Positions 8,048 through 14,993 of a DNA stretch of 31,460 nucleotides are shown here, in pieces. The DNA is taken from positions 1 to 31,460 of the forward strand of contig DIDT01000036.1 of the NCBI GenBank assembly GCA_002418285.1, read 5' to 3'. Numbering within the stretch: position 1 is the first letter of the stretch; every line of letters begins with the position of its first letter. The position numbers and the translations under genes are program-made. This stretch comes from Phycisphaerales bacterium UBA5793 (GTDB taxonomy: Bacteria > Planctomycetota > Phycisphaerae > Phycisphaerales > UBA5793). The notes beneath the pieces were generated by a model, which made no database searches, was not told where the DNA came from, and worked only from the letters and a program-made list of their open reading frames with translations.

Positions 8048-9327
8048 TCCGCCGCTGCCCAGCGTTGCATGGCGATGTCGAGCAGGAGGATGGCCATGTT
8101 ATCGAAGTCGTCCATGTTGCCGCGTGCAAAAAGTTCGCCGAGGTACTTCTGCTGCTGCTCTTCGAATCGTTCTTTGAAGAGGCGATTCTCGATTTCATGC
8201 TGCACGTCGTAGAGCGAGCGGCCGCTGCCGTCGGCGAGTTCTTCGACGTAGACCCAGATGGCGCGATCTCCCACGATGACCGGCCCGCCGTATTCACCCT
8301 TCCTGAGCGTTCGCGCGACGGCATCGACTTCGGGCCAGGCGGTCAGGGCCGTGGCCTGGAGACCCTTGTCGAGCAGTACCGGCTCCATCAGCCCGCCTCG
8401 ACTGGCGAGCACGCTGCTGTGTTCTTCGGCCAATGTGCCAAACAGATAGCCGTCGGCGAGGGACTGCTCGATTCCCTTGAGGGCGGCCGTGTCGTCGGCC
8501 TTGACGGCGAGCAGGCGCAGCTGAATCGACGCGGGGGGATTGAACTCGGCCTGATGGTCGCGGTAGTAGCGCTCGATGTCGCGCCAGGAGATGATGACGC
8601 GCTTGCGGATCTCCGACTGGATCTTGAACATGACGAGCTGGCGGCGTCGTTCGAGTTCGATAACTTCGTCGACGCCCAATCCGGTTTCTTCGCGCAGTCG
8701 CTGGTCTTGCGCCACCCGGCCGCGCGTTCGCGTCACGTCGCCTTCGAGCTGCTGGAGGAAGTAGCGCAGGCCCACTCGCTCGTTTTCGGTGAGCGACGCT
8801 TCGGCTTCGGCGTAGACGAGCTCGTTCTTGATGAGTTCGGCCAGTTGCCGCTGGATGATCGGGTACGCCTCGGCGATGAAGTCTTTGCGCGTCTTCTCGC
8901 GGCCGAGGATTCGCAACTGGTTCTCGATCGGCGCGAAGAAATCGGCGACGTAGATCGGCCGGCCGTTGACCTGGCCGACGAGTCCTGCGTGGCTGACCAC
9001 TGCGGGAATCGACGAGTTGGGATCGGCCGCCTGCGCGGCGGACTCGCCGGGAGGGGCGGATCCGTTGGTCTTCGGGGCGGTTGCCTCAGCGGCGGCGCCG
9101 GTGGTCACCATCACGGTGCTGTTGTTGGGCAACGAAGGGCGCTCGGCCTTGGCGTTTTCGTCGTAGAAGTCCTGGGCGGTCAGAGTGCGCTCGACCTTGG
9201 GTCGGTCGGGCGCGGCGATGAGGCTGTCGGTGTGGGAGACGCATCCGCCGAGCGTGGCGGCCAAGCCCAGGGCCAGCAGGGTGGCGCCAATGAACAACAT
9301 TCCACGATGGTCCGGCTCTGGCTTCAT
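8044..9327 (-). CDS. Exported lipoprotein with SurA/PpiC-like (parvulin) architecture
   Basis: Predicted periplasmic chaperone/peptidyl-prolyl isomerase that would assist folding of exported proteins. From the ATG at 9327 it is 427 residues, with GGGAG about 9 bases upstream. Residues 10-28 form a lipoprotein signal peptide ending in a lipobox-like LGGC with Cys29. A Pro/Ala/Ser-rich stretch follows, then a SurA_N-like helical region with GQVNGRPIYVADF and a long charged helix. A parvulin-like region lies in the C-terminal third, including SWRDIERYYRDHQAEFNPP, GLMEPVLLDKGL and YGGPVIVGDRAIWVYVEEL. The parvulin core is divergent, so isomerase activity is uncertain and chaperone activity more likely. 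A longer in-frame start at 9408 would precede the signal peptide with Arg-rich sequence and is rejected. It overlaps yraN by 4 bases. Confidence 0.75.
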   Translation of the reverse strand: MKPEPDHRGMLFIGATLLALGLAATLGGCVSHTDSLIAAPDRPKVERTLTAQDFYDENAKAERPSLPNNSTVMVTTGAAAEATAPKTNGSAPPGESAAQAADPNSSIPAVVSHAGLVGQVNGRPIYVADFFAPIENQLRILGREKTRKDFIAEAYPIIQRQLAELIKNELVYAEAEASLTENERVGLRYFLQQLEGDVTRTRGRVAQDQRLREETGLGVDEVIELERRRQLVMFKIQSEIRKRVIISWRDIERYYRDHQAEFNPPASIQLRLLAVKADDTAALKGIEQSLADGYLFGTLAEEHSSVLASRGGLMEPVLLDKGLQATALTAWPEVDAVARTLRKGEYGGPVIVGDRAIWVYVEELADGSGRSLYDVQHEIENRLFKERFEEQQQKYLGELFARGNMDDFDNMAILLLDIAMQRWAAAE

Positions 9328-9429
9328 TGTGAGACTCCCGGGAATCCGGTGGACTGATCCTACGCCTGGCGGCTCGCATCCGCGACTGCGCCACGGCCGG
9401 CGCCGCACGGGGCGTGCCCGGCGTGGGCC

Positions 9430-9435
9430 TATACT
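9430..9435 (+). promoter_or_regulatory. Possible -10 element (TATACT) before the DUF1844 gene
   Basis: TATACT matches five of six positions of the bacterial sigma-70 -10 hexamer and stands out in a GC-rich divergent region, 51 bases before the ATG at 9487. No convincing -35 hexamer lies at 16-18 bases, so this is a weak call. Confidence 0.35.
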
Positions 9436-9486
9436 GCCCCTTGCACCTCACTGATATCAGCAAAACAACGCAAGGAACGTGATCAA

Positions 9487-9927
9487 ATGGCAGAGCAAGG
9501 CGAAACCCCCAAGATCCAGATTGACAGCGACTGGAAGAACCAGGCCCAGGCTGAGAAGGAACGCCTCGCCAGTATCGAGCAGGAAAAGGCCCAGGGCGGA
9601 GGCGAGGGCGGCGGGCCGGGCCAACTCCCCCCGGCCAATTGGGACACACTCGTTGGAATGATGGCCACCCAGGCCCTGCTGTACATGGGTGGGTACGTTG
9701 ATCCGCAGACGAACCGTCCAATGGTCGATCTCGACGCGGCGCGGCACCAGATCGATCTTGTCGGCGTGCTCGAAACCAAGACCAAGGGCAACCTGAGTGA
9801 AGATGAGACCAAGCAACTCGCCGCGGTGCTCTATGAGCTTCGCATGCAATATGTGCGCGTGGCGCAGGCCATCTCGGGCGGTGGTGGCGCGGGCCGCGCT
9901 CCCAAGGGTGGCGGTATCCAGGCCTGA
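9487..9927 (+). CDS. DUF1844 domain protein
   Basis: A 146-residue soluble protein of the DUF1844 family, common in Planctomycetes and other bacteria; function unknown. The conserved core runs from about residue 50 to 130: TLVGMMATQALLYMGGYVDP, then a segment around DLDAARHQIDLVGVLETKTKGNL and a C-terminal helix ending in LRMQYVRVAQ. The N-terminus is charged and coil-like and contains a Gly-rich linker (EGGGEGGGPG-like), and the C-terminus is also Gly-rich; both are probably disordered. AAGGAA lies about 8 bases before the ATG. It precedes sdhC by 134 bases on the same strand, but a separate TATAAT lies between them, so co-transcription is uncertain. Confidence 0.85.
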   Translation: MAEQGETPKIQIDSDWKNQAQAEKERLASIEQEKAQGGGEGGGPGQLPPANWDTLVGMMATQALLYMGGYVDPQTNRPMVDLDAARHQIDLVGVLETKTKGNLSEDETKQLAAVLYELRMQYVRVAQAISGGGGAGRAPKGGGIQA

Positions 9928-9979
9928 GGTGCGGCAGCATCGGGGATTTGCCCCGTCTCGGACGGCCTTGACGCGGCGA

Positions 9980-9985
9980 TATAAT
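9980..9985 (+). promoter_or_regulatory. Consensus -10 element (TATAAT) upstream of sdhC
   Basis: A perfect TATAAT lies 76 bases before the sdhC GTG, just after the DUF1844 gene. At 17 bases upstream there is no good -35; TTGACG does occur, but only 6 bases upstream. A promoter for sdhCA is plausible from position and consensus match. Confidence 0.45.
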
Positions 9986-10061
9986 GGCGCCCTCGAACAG
10001 CTCGCTGATCGAGTGAATGCGTCGACGACTCACTGACCTACCGCTGGAAAGGCGCTCTGCC

Positions 10062-10874
10062 GTGTCTGAACCATCCGAAGGCTTCATGGATCGGCACTAC
10101 TTCCTGCTCCGCCGCCTGCATTCGCTCAGCGGCATCGTCCCCATCGGGGCGTTCCTCCTCTTTCATCTGACGACCAACGCCTCCATCATGTGGGGACGCG
10201 TGCTGGCCAGGAGCCACTTTGGCGACGCGGGTGTGGAGACTTTTCAGCACGAAGTGAACTTCATCCACAACCTCCCGGCGCTGCAACTCGTCGAGTGGTT
10301 CGTCCTGTTCATCCCCATCGCGTTCCACGCCCTGCTTGGCATCTACTACGCCACCACCGGCAAGGGCAACGTCAAGGCGTACAACTACCAGGACAACTGG
10401 CGCTACTCGCTCCAGCGGCTCAGCGGCTACATCGGCGTGCTGTTCATCTTCATGCACGTCACCTCACTGCGCTTTGGATGGAGTTACGGCGGCCTAATGC
10501 CGTCGTTCGATGGTGAACATGCGGCATCGACCACGGCCACGCACATTCAGAACGGCAGCCTCGGGGCGCTGATGGCGCTGTTCTATCTCGTCTGCGTCAT
10601 GGCGCTGGTCTTCCACTTCGCCAACGGACTGTGGACGGCGGCGATCACCTGGGGCCTGACGATCAGCGTCGAGGCGCAGAAGCGATGGGGTTACATCTGT
10701 GCCGCGATCGGCCTGCTGCTCGCCGGGGCTGGACTGGCGGCGATCGTCGGATTCATGACACTGGATATTCCACGGGCTGAGCAAATCGAGTCCGCCATGC
10801 TCTCGGGGCACGGCGGGGCGGTGCAAGTGCCCGCGCTCGAGGGGGCTGAAGGGAACGAGAACCCCGGCCACTGA
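10062..10874 (+). CDS. sdhC: Succinate dehydrogenase cytochrome b subunit (B. subtilis-type, diheme)
   Basis: Membrane anchor of complex II, carrying electrons from the flavoprotein and iron-sulfur subunits to quinone. The 270-residue product starts at GTG 10062, with GGAAAGG 9 bases upstream; an ATG at 10086 is the alternative. About five hydrophobic helices are visible, matching the single-subunit diheme cytochrome b558 type rather than the SdhC+SdhD pair. Candidate heme-ligating histidines lie in RLHSLSG (His20), LLFHLTT (His35), IAFHALLG (His89) and FMHVTS (His132), with a further His in VFHFANG. The C-terminal tail after the last helix is Gly/Glu-rich and unlike the family. sdhA follows after 64 bases; no sdhD is expected for this type. 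Confidence 0.9.
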   Translation: MSEPSEGFMDRHYFLLRRLHSLSGIVPIGAFLLFHLTTNASIMWGRVLARSHFGDAGVETFQHEVNFIHNLPALQLVEWFVLFIPIAFHALLGIYYATTGKGNVKAYNYQDNWRYSLQRLSGYIGVLFIFMHVTSLRFGWSYGGLMPSFDGEHAASTTATHIQNGSLGALMALFYLVCVMALVFHFANGLWTAAITWGLTISVEAQKRWGYICAAIGLLLAGAGLAAIVGFMTLDIPRAEQIESAMLSGHGGAVQVPALEGAEGNENPGH

Positions 10875-10938
10875 TCCGGACCAATGCGGGCCGCCCGCGC
10901 GACCCGATGACTCTGACTCACGCAAGGACTGACTGAGC

Positions 10939-12828
10939 ATGATTCCCAAGAAGCGCGTCATCGTGGTAGGCGGTGGACTGGCCGGACTTGCGGCCGCCAT
11001 CAAACTCGCGGAAGAAGACATCGCCGTCGATCTCATCTCGATGGTGCCCGTCAAGCGATCGCACTCGGTCTGCGCCCAGGGAGGGATCAACGCGTGCAAC
11101 GACGTGGCGCGGCAGCAGGGATTCACCGAGTGGGTCCACATGGATGAGACGCTCTACGGCGGCGACTTCCTCGCGCATCAACCACCCGTCTTCGAGATGA
11201 CGCACTGGGCGCCGAAAGTCATCGATCTCTTCGATCGCATGGGTGTGCCGTTCAACCGCACCGCCGAGGGCAACTGCGACCTGCGCCTCTTCGGCGGCTC
11301 GCTGTTCCGCCGGACCTTCTTCGCCGGTGCGACGACCGGACAGCAACTGCTGTACGCGCTTGATGAGCAGACCCGCCGCGCCGAAGCCGAGGGCAAAGTC
11401 ACCAAGTACGAGTTCTGGGAGTTCCTCTGGCCGATTCTCGATGACCACGGCGTGTGCGTGGGCTGCGTGGCGCAGGACATGCGGACGATGCAGATCCGCG
11501 CCTTCCGCGGCGATGCGGTGGTCATGTGCACGGGCGGCAACGGGTTGATCTTCGGCCAGTCGACCAATTCGATCGTCTGCACCGGCGGCGCGGCGAGCCG
11601 CTGCTACCAGGCGGGCGCGTGGTATGCCAACGGCGAGTTCATCCAGGTGCACCCCACGGCGATCCCCGGGGCCGACAAGTGCCGACTCATGTCCGAGTCG
11701 GCGCGCGGCGAAGGCGGGCGCATCTGGGTGCCGCGCAAGGCGGGCGACACGCGCGATCCGCGGCAGATCCCCGAGAAGGAGCGTCTGTACTTCCTCGAAG
11801 AGAAGTATCCGAAATACGGCAACCTCGTGCCGCGCGACATCGCGACGCGCGAGATCTTTGACATCTGCGTCAACCAGGGGCTGGGCATCGGCGGCGGAAA
11901 CATGGTCTATCTCGATCTCACCCACATGACGCGCGAGTACCTTGAAGGCAAGCTCGGCGGCATCCTGGAGATCTACCGCAAGTTTGCCGGTGACGACCCG
12001 TGCGAACTGCCCATGAAGATCTTCCCCGCCGTGCACTACACGATGGGCGGCATGTGGGCGACGTACACCGCCAAGGACGACGGCAAGGGGATGGTCTACG
12101 GCGCGCCGAACACGATGATGACCAACATCGAAGGTCTTTATGCGCTGGGCGAAGTGAACTACCAGTACCACGGCGCCACGCGACTGGGCGCGAATGCGCT
12201 GCTCTCGTGCACCTTCGACGGCCTGTTTGCCGGCAAGGGCATAGCCGAACGCGTGCGGAACCTGCCCAAGGCCGCGGCCGACATGGAAGCGGGAGTTTTT
12301 GACGGAGCCGTCGAAGACGAGACGCGCAAGATGCAGAATCTCATCGACGCCAACGGCAGTGAGAATCCGTACGACATCGCGCGCGAGATGGGCGTGGAGA
12401 TGACCGCGGCCTCCACCGTCGTGAAGTCTGAAGATCGCATGCAGCAGGCGATGACCAAACTGCACGAACTGCAGGACCGGTACAACCGCATCAGCCTCAG
12501 CGACCATGGCCTGTGGACGAATCAGAATCTCAGCTTCGCCCGCGCCACCGGCGACATGCTCAAACTCGCCGAAGTCATCCTGCTCGGCGGAATCATGCGC
12601 AAGGAGAGCCGCGGCTCGCATTACCGATCCGACTACACCGAGCGCAACGACGAGAAGTTCCTCAAGACGACGGTCGCGTCGTGGGACGCTTCATCGGGAC
12701 GGCCGTCTATCCGCTACGAGGATGTGAACATGCCGCTCGTCAAGCCACGGGCGCGGACGTACGGCAAGGTGGAGGGGGACGAGAAGAAGCAGCCGGCGAA
12801 GAAGGAGACGGCAGCGGCGACAGCGTGA
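10939..12828 (+). CDS. sdhA: Succinate dehydrogenase flavoprotein subunit
   Basis: Oxidises succinate to fumarate with covalently bound FAD in complex II of the TCA cycle and respiratory chain. The 629-residue length is typical of the form paired with a diheme SdhC. The N-terminal FAD-binding VVGGGLAGLAAAI (9-21) and RSHSVCAQGGINA are present, with His42 the expected site of the covalent FAD link. Active-site segments are QVHPTAIPG, SARGEGGRIWVP and HYTMGGMW, and the C-terminal flavin-contact region is GATRLGANALLSCTFDGLFAG. The last 25 residues are a Lys/Ala-rich tail. The gene normally continues into sdhB; instead it ends 9 bases from the stop of an opposing gene, so the iron-sulfur subunit must be encoded elsewhere. 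Confidence 0.95.
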   Translation: MIPKKRVIVVGGGLAGLAAAIKLAEEDIAVDLISMVPVKRSHSVCAQGGINACNDVARQQGFTEWVHMDETLYGGDFLAHQPPVFEMTHWAPKVIDLFDRMGVPFNRTAEGNCDLRLFGGSLFRRTFFAGATTGQQLLYALDEQTRRAEAEGKVTKYEFWEFLWPILDDHGVCVGCVAQDMRTMQIRAFRGDAVVMCTGGNGLIFGQSTNSIVCTGGAASRCYQAGAWYANGEFIQVHPTAIPGADKCRLMSESARGEGGRIWVPRKAGDTRDPRQIPEKERLYFLEEKYPKYGNLVPRDIATREIFDICVNQGLGIGGGNMVYLDLTHMTREYLEGKLGGILEIYRKFAGDDPCELPMKIFPAVHYTMGGMWATYTAKDDGKGMVYGAPNTMMTNIEGLYALGEVNYQYHGATRLGANALLSCTFDGLFAGKGIAERVRNLPKAAADMEAGVFDGAVEDETRKMQNLIDANGSENPYDIAREMGVEMTAASTVVKSEDRMQQAMTKLHELQDRYNRISLSDHGLWTNQNLSFARATGDMLKLAEVILLGGIMRKESRGSHYRSDYTERNDEKFLKTTVASWDASSGRPSIRYEDVNMPLVKPRARTYGKVEGDEKKQPAKKETAAATA

Positions 12829-12837
12829 GAATGTGCG

Positions 12838-13263
12838 CTATCCAGGTTCGGTATATACGACGCGGGTTAGCTCCGCCAGTTTGCTCCAAACACTCCCTTG
12901 AAATCTCTCCCCGCTTAGCGGCTTCATTACACAGTGTCCACGGTCTTCAGTCGTGTCGTCGGCAATCTCAACTCGTATCCCGATCTTCAAGACCGCGGCG
13001 ACGGAAACCTCAACAACATGCCACCCTCGAACATCGCGGCGCGTCGCTTCAATTCCCATAAGATCTTGTGGCGAAGTTAACCTCCTGCGACTCCACGACG
13101 GGAAAGGATCGTGTTTTCTGGGCTTCAGCGTTCCTGATTGTGCTGTCCAGCCAATACCCTCGCGATGAAATGTCTGTCCATGAGGTACGCGACGAAGGAT
13201 GGTCTCCCACTCTTCGATCGGTGGGATTCCGCCGGCATGAGACTCCGCGTTACCGCCGGCCAT
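12838..13263 (-). CDS. Small protein of unknown function, third gene of a coupled triad
   Basis: I cannot assign a named family with confidence. The 141-residue soluble product has no signal peptide or membrane segment. Its layout is RRVPHGQTFHREGIGWTAQS near residues 24-43, a proline/arginine-rich middle, then a sheet-like VVEVSVAAVLKIGIRVEIAD with a conserved-looking GHCVM and a C-terminal helix. This general pattern (an R-x-P start, a G-W/x-S segment, a late G-H-x-V followed by a helix) reminds me of small uncharacterised proteins that often read 'RPSSAAF...HA.V.G'; this is a weak recollection, not a match. Its ATG shares one base with the stop of the upstream gene (TGATG), so translation is coupled. 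Codon choice is less G/C-biased than in sdhA. It converges on sdhA with a 9-base gap. Confidence 0.65.
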   Translation of the reverse strand: MAGGNAESHAGGIPPIEEWETILRRVPHGQTFHREGIGWTAQSGTLKPRKHDPFPSWSRRRLTSPQDLMGIEATRRDVRGWHVVEVSVAAVLKIGIRVEIADDTTEDRGHCVMKPLSGERFQGSVWSKLAELTRVVYTEPG

Positions 13264-13772
13264 CAGCGCTTCGGCGGCTGGGTGAGTAGAAAGGCCAGTT
13301 CACGCAGATTCCTGACGTGTCGCTCCGTCTCTCTTCGAGGATCCTGCCGATCCAAATAGACGTAATGCAAGCAAGGAGATGCGTCAACGGTCAGATCCAA
13401 ACTCCAGTCGCCTGCATCCCACGCGAATCCGACTTCACCATCCGGCGTACCACCGATTACAGGTTGAGGCACGCCATCGATCATCGCCAGGTCGTGCGCA
13501 ACCTGCCGCGCAATCATGATTGCCTCTGGATCAATCGGCGCAGCGCCGTAACTGTCCCAATTCCGTCCGAGTGCTGCTAGACTGGTGATGAGCCGGTCAA
13601 CCGATTGGAACCAGTTCGCGGGCCTTAAGCGAAACACGACGCCCGATCGCACATCCTCAGCTTGGACCTCGGAAAACACCCCAGTATTACCGTCGGCAGC
13701 AGCACGAAAGTCCACTCTGTCTGTATCAAAAGCAACCTCTGAAGGCGCATACTCGAGTAGGTCGGGGTTCAT
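13263..13772 (-). CDS. 'NWDSYGA' motif protein of unknown function, second gene of a coupled triad
   Basis: A 169-residue soluble protein from the ATG at 13772. Its clearest landmark is LGRNWDSYGAAPIDPEAI around residues 78-95, followed by a helix, then PQPVIGGTPDGEVGFAWDAGDWSLDLTV, which reads as antiparallel strands. This NWDSYGA-PI arrangement recurs in many uncharacterised bacterial proteins found in accessory regions; no activity is known to me. The ATG overlaps the stop of the TIGR04255-like gene in an ATGA, and its own stop overlaps the next start (TGATG), so all three genes are translationally coupled. An ATG at 13787 could add five residues, but the ATGA overlap favours 13772. A small partner or antitoxin-like role is possible but unsupported by any catalytic motif. 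Confidence 0.75.
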   Translation of the reverse strand: MNPDLLEYAPSEVAFDTDRVDFRAAADGNTGVFSEVQAEDVRSGVVFRLRPANWFQSVDRLITSLAALGRNWDSYGAAPIDPEAIMIARQVAHDLAMIDGVPQPVIGGTPDGEVGFAWDAGDWSLDLTVDASPCLHYVYLDRQDPRRETERHVRNLRELAFLLTQPPKR

Positions 13773-14572
13773 TGGGTTCGCTCCCATCGTTCTTGTTGAA
13801 TCTCTGGACGTGCAACGGCAGCAAACCCAGCTACAAGCCAATCATGCGCCATCGTCAAACCATCAGCAAATGACAATGACCCATCTTCGGGGAGACTTAC
13901 CCGAGATGTCAACTTGAGAAGCACGAATTCGGTCCGATCCCTTTGCTGCGCCAAGTTCGCCTCAACGTACAACCGCCCCTTACTATCGCCAATTGGAAAG
14001 ACGCGGTTGAAAGTAGCCCGCTCGGGGACGCCCAGCGGCGCATTCATCGACTGAAACTCGACGCCAACGAGTGCGTCCTGCAATAGCGACACTGCAGATT
14101 CGTCATCCCTCGGAACGAGGTGATTCACGTACGTCACCTCAGCTAAACATGGTTTGGGCTGCTCCAATCGTTGGTCGGAGCAAAAGGACTCAAAGCCCTC
14201 GTACTCTGCGAGAAACCTCTCTCTATTGGCTTCGAACGATGGATAGTCCTCTCCCTTCCCAAGACGCCAGTTGAAGTGGAATCGATCCGGCTGGAGTTGG
14301 ATAAGTTCTGATTCACTCTTCGACTTGTACCAAACGCGTTGCGGCGAACTACCACTCAAACGCAGATTCAGGCCAGAGGGAACTGGCCTATATGGGAACG
14401 ACTCGTCGACCCACGCGATGCGGGGCTGATCCTGCGGCGGCCGAGGAAATCGTTCCCGAATCATCACCCAGAAGAGACCGAAGTGCACGTTGGTAAACGC
14501 GGCAATTTCCGGAAACTGCACGCCGAGCACCGTCTCGACAACCGGAGGTTTATTGAACTTCGGAAGACGCAT
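13769..14572 (-). CDS. TIGR04255 family protein, first gene of a coupled triad
   Basis: The TIGR04255 family comprises sporadically distributed bacterial proteins of about 260 residues with no known function. The 267-residue product fits in length and landmarks: PPVVETVLGVQF near the N-terminus (9-20), a helix with FGLFWVMIRERFP, RVWYKSKSESELIQLQPDRFHFNWR (about 79-103) and YPSFEANRERFLAEYEGF. The C-terminal half reads as strands (RATFNRVF, GRLYVEANLA, EFVLLKLTSRV) and ends in a helix with TMAHDWLVAGFAAV. No catalytic motif is evident. A GTG just upstream at 14575 is an alternative start. It leads a three-gene operon whose second gene begins in the ATGA of its stop. Codon use is visibly less GC-rich at third positions than in flanking genes, consistent with horizontal transfer. 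Confidence 0.82.
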   Translation of the reverse strand: MRLPKFNKPPVVETVLGVQFPEIAAFTNVHFGLFWVMIRERFPRPPQDQPRIAWVDESFPYRPVPSGLNLRLSGSSPQRVWYKSKSESELIQLQPDRFHFNWRLGKGEDYPSFEANRERFLAEYEGFESFCSDQRLEQPKPCLAEVTYVNHLVPRDDESAVSLLQDALVGVEFQSMNAPLGVPERATFNRVFPIGDSKGRLYVEANLAQQRDRTEFVLLKLTSRVSLPEDGSLSFADGLTMAHDWLVAGFAAVARPEIQQERWERTQ

Positions 14573-14744
14573 CACGGTTCGTCGCTCTCGCGCAGGATAG
14601 TGGGCATGGGCGCGGCGATCGGAGCACGCTCCCGTCCGATTCTACGTCGGCATATCGGCCAGAAAACTACGCAGCCGACAGAATCCGGCGCAATTCGACG
14701 GCGATCACGGCCCCACCTGGCTTAGATTTCCGCTCGCTCGCCGT

Positions 14745-14993
14745 CTAATCCTCGCGCACGCGCCCCTTCATCACGCCGCGCAGGTTGGCGGCGATGAGGG
14801 CGAAGAAGCCGGCGAGGAACAGGATCATGCCCCAGACGGTCATGGCGTTGCCATCGCCGATGACCATCATCGCGCAGCCGGCGGCGACGAGCACGAGCGC
14901 CGCCGCCAGTTGCCAGACCTTCACCCGACCGTCGGGCATGTCGCCCGCCGTTTCGCGCAGCAGCCCCATGTTGCGAAGATCTTCGAGACTCAT
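14745..14993 (-). CDS. Small two-helix membrane protein coupled to the permease gene
   Basis: An 82-residue protein with an N-terminal soluble stretch (SLEDLRNMGLLRETAGDM) and two predicted membrane helices (about 28-46 and 52-70) separated by a short GDGNAM loop, ending in a basic/acidic tail. I recognise no family. Its ATG overlaps the stop of the permease-Usp gene in an ATGA, so the two are translationally coupled and may act together, for example as a small accessory subunit of the transporter; that is inference from overlap alone. The region 14576-14744 upstream of the neighbouring triad holds no gene I can support. Confidence 0.7.
   Translation of the reverse strand: MSLEDLRNMGLLRETAGDMPDGRVKVWQLAAALVLVAAGCAMMVIGDGNAMTVWGMILFLAGFFALIAANLRGVMKGRVRED

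Noticed and set aside
8065..9357. 430-residue plus-strand frame over the lipoprotein gene
   Set aside because: Composition (Val/Gly/Asp repeats, no motif) is typical of an antisense shadow; the minus-strand gene has a lipobox, a ribosome-binding site and family features.
10918..12621. Long 567-residue open frame antisense to sdhA
   Set aside because: It is a shadow of GC-rich sdhA: His/Arg/Ala-rich, no recognisable fold, and the sense gene is unmistakable.
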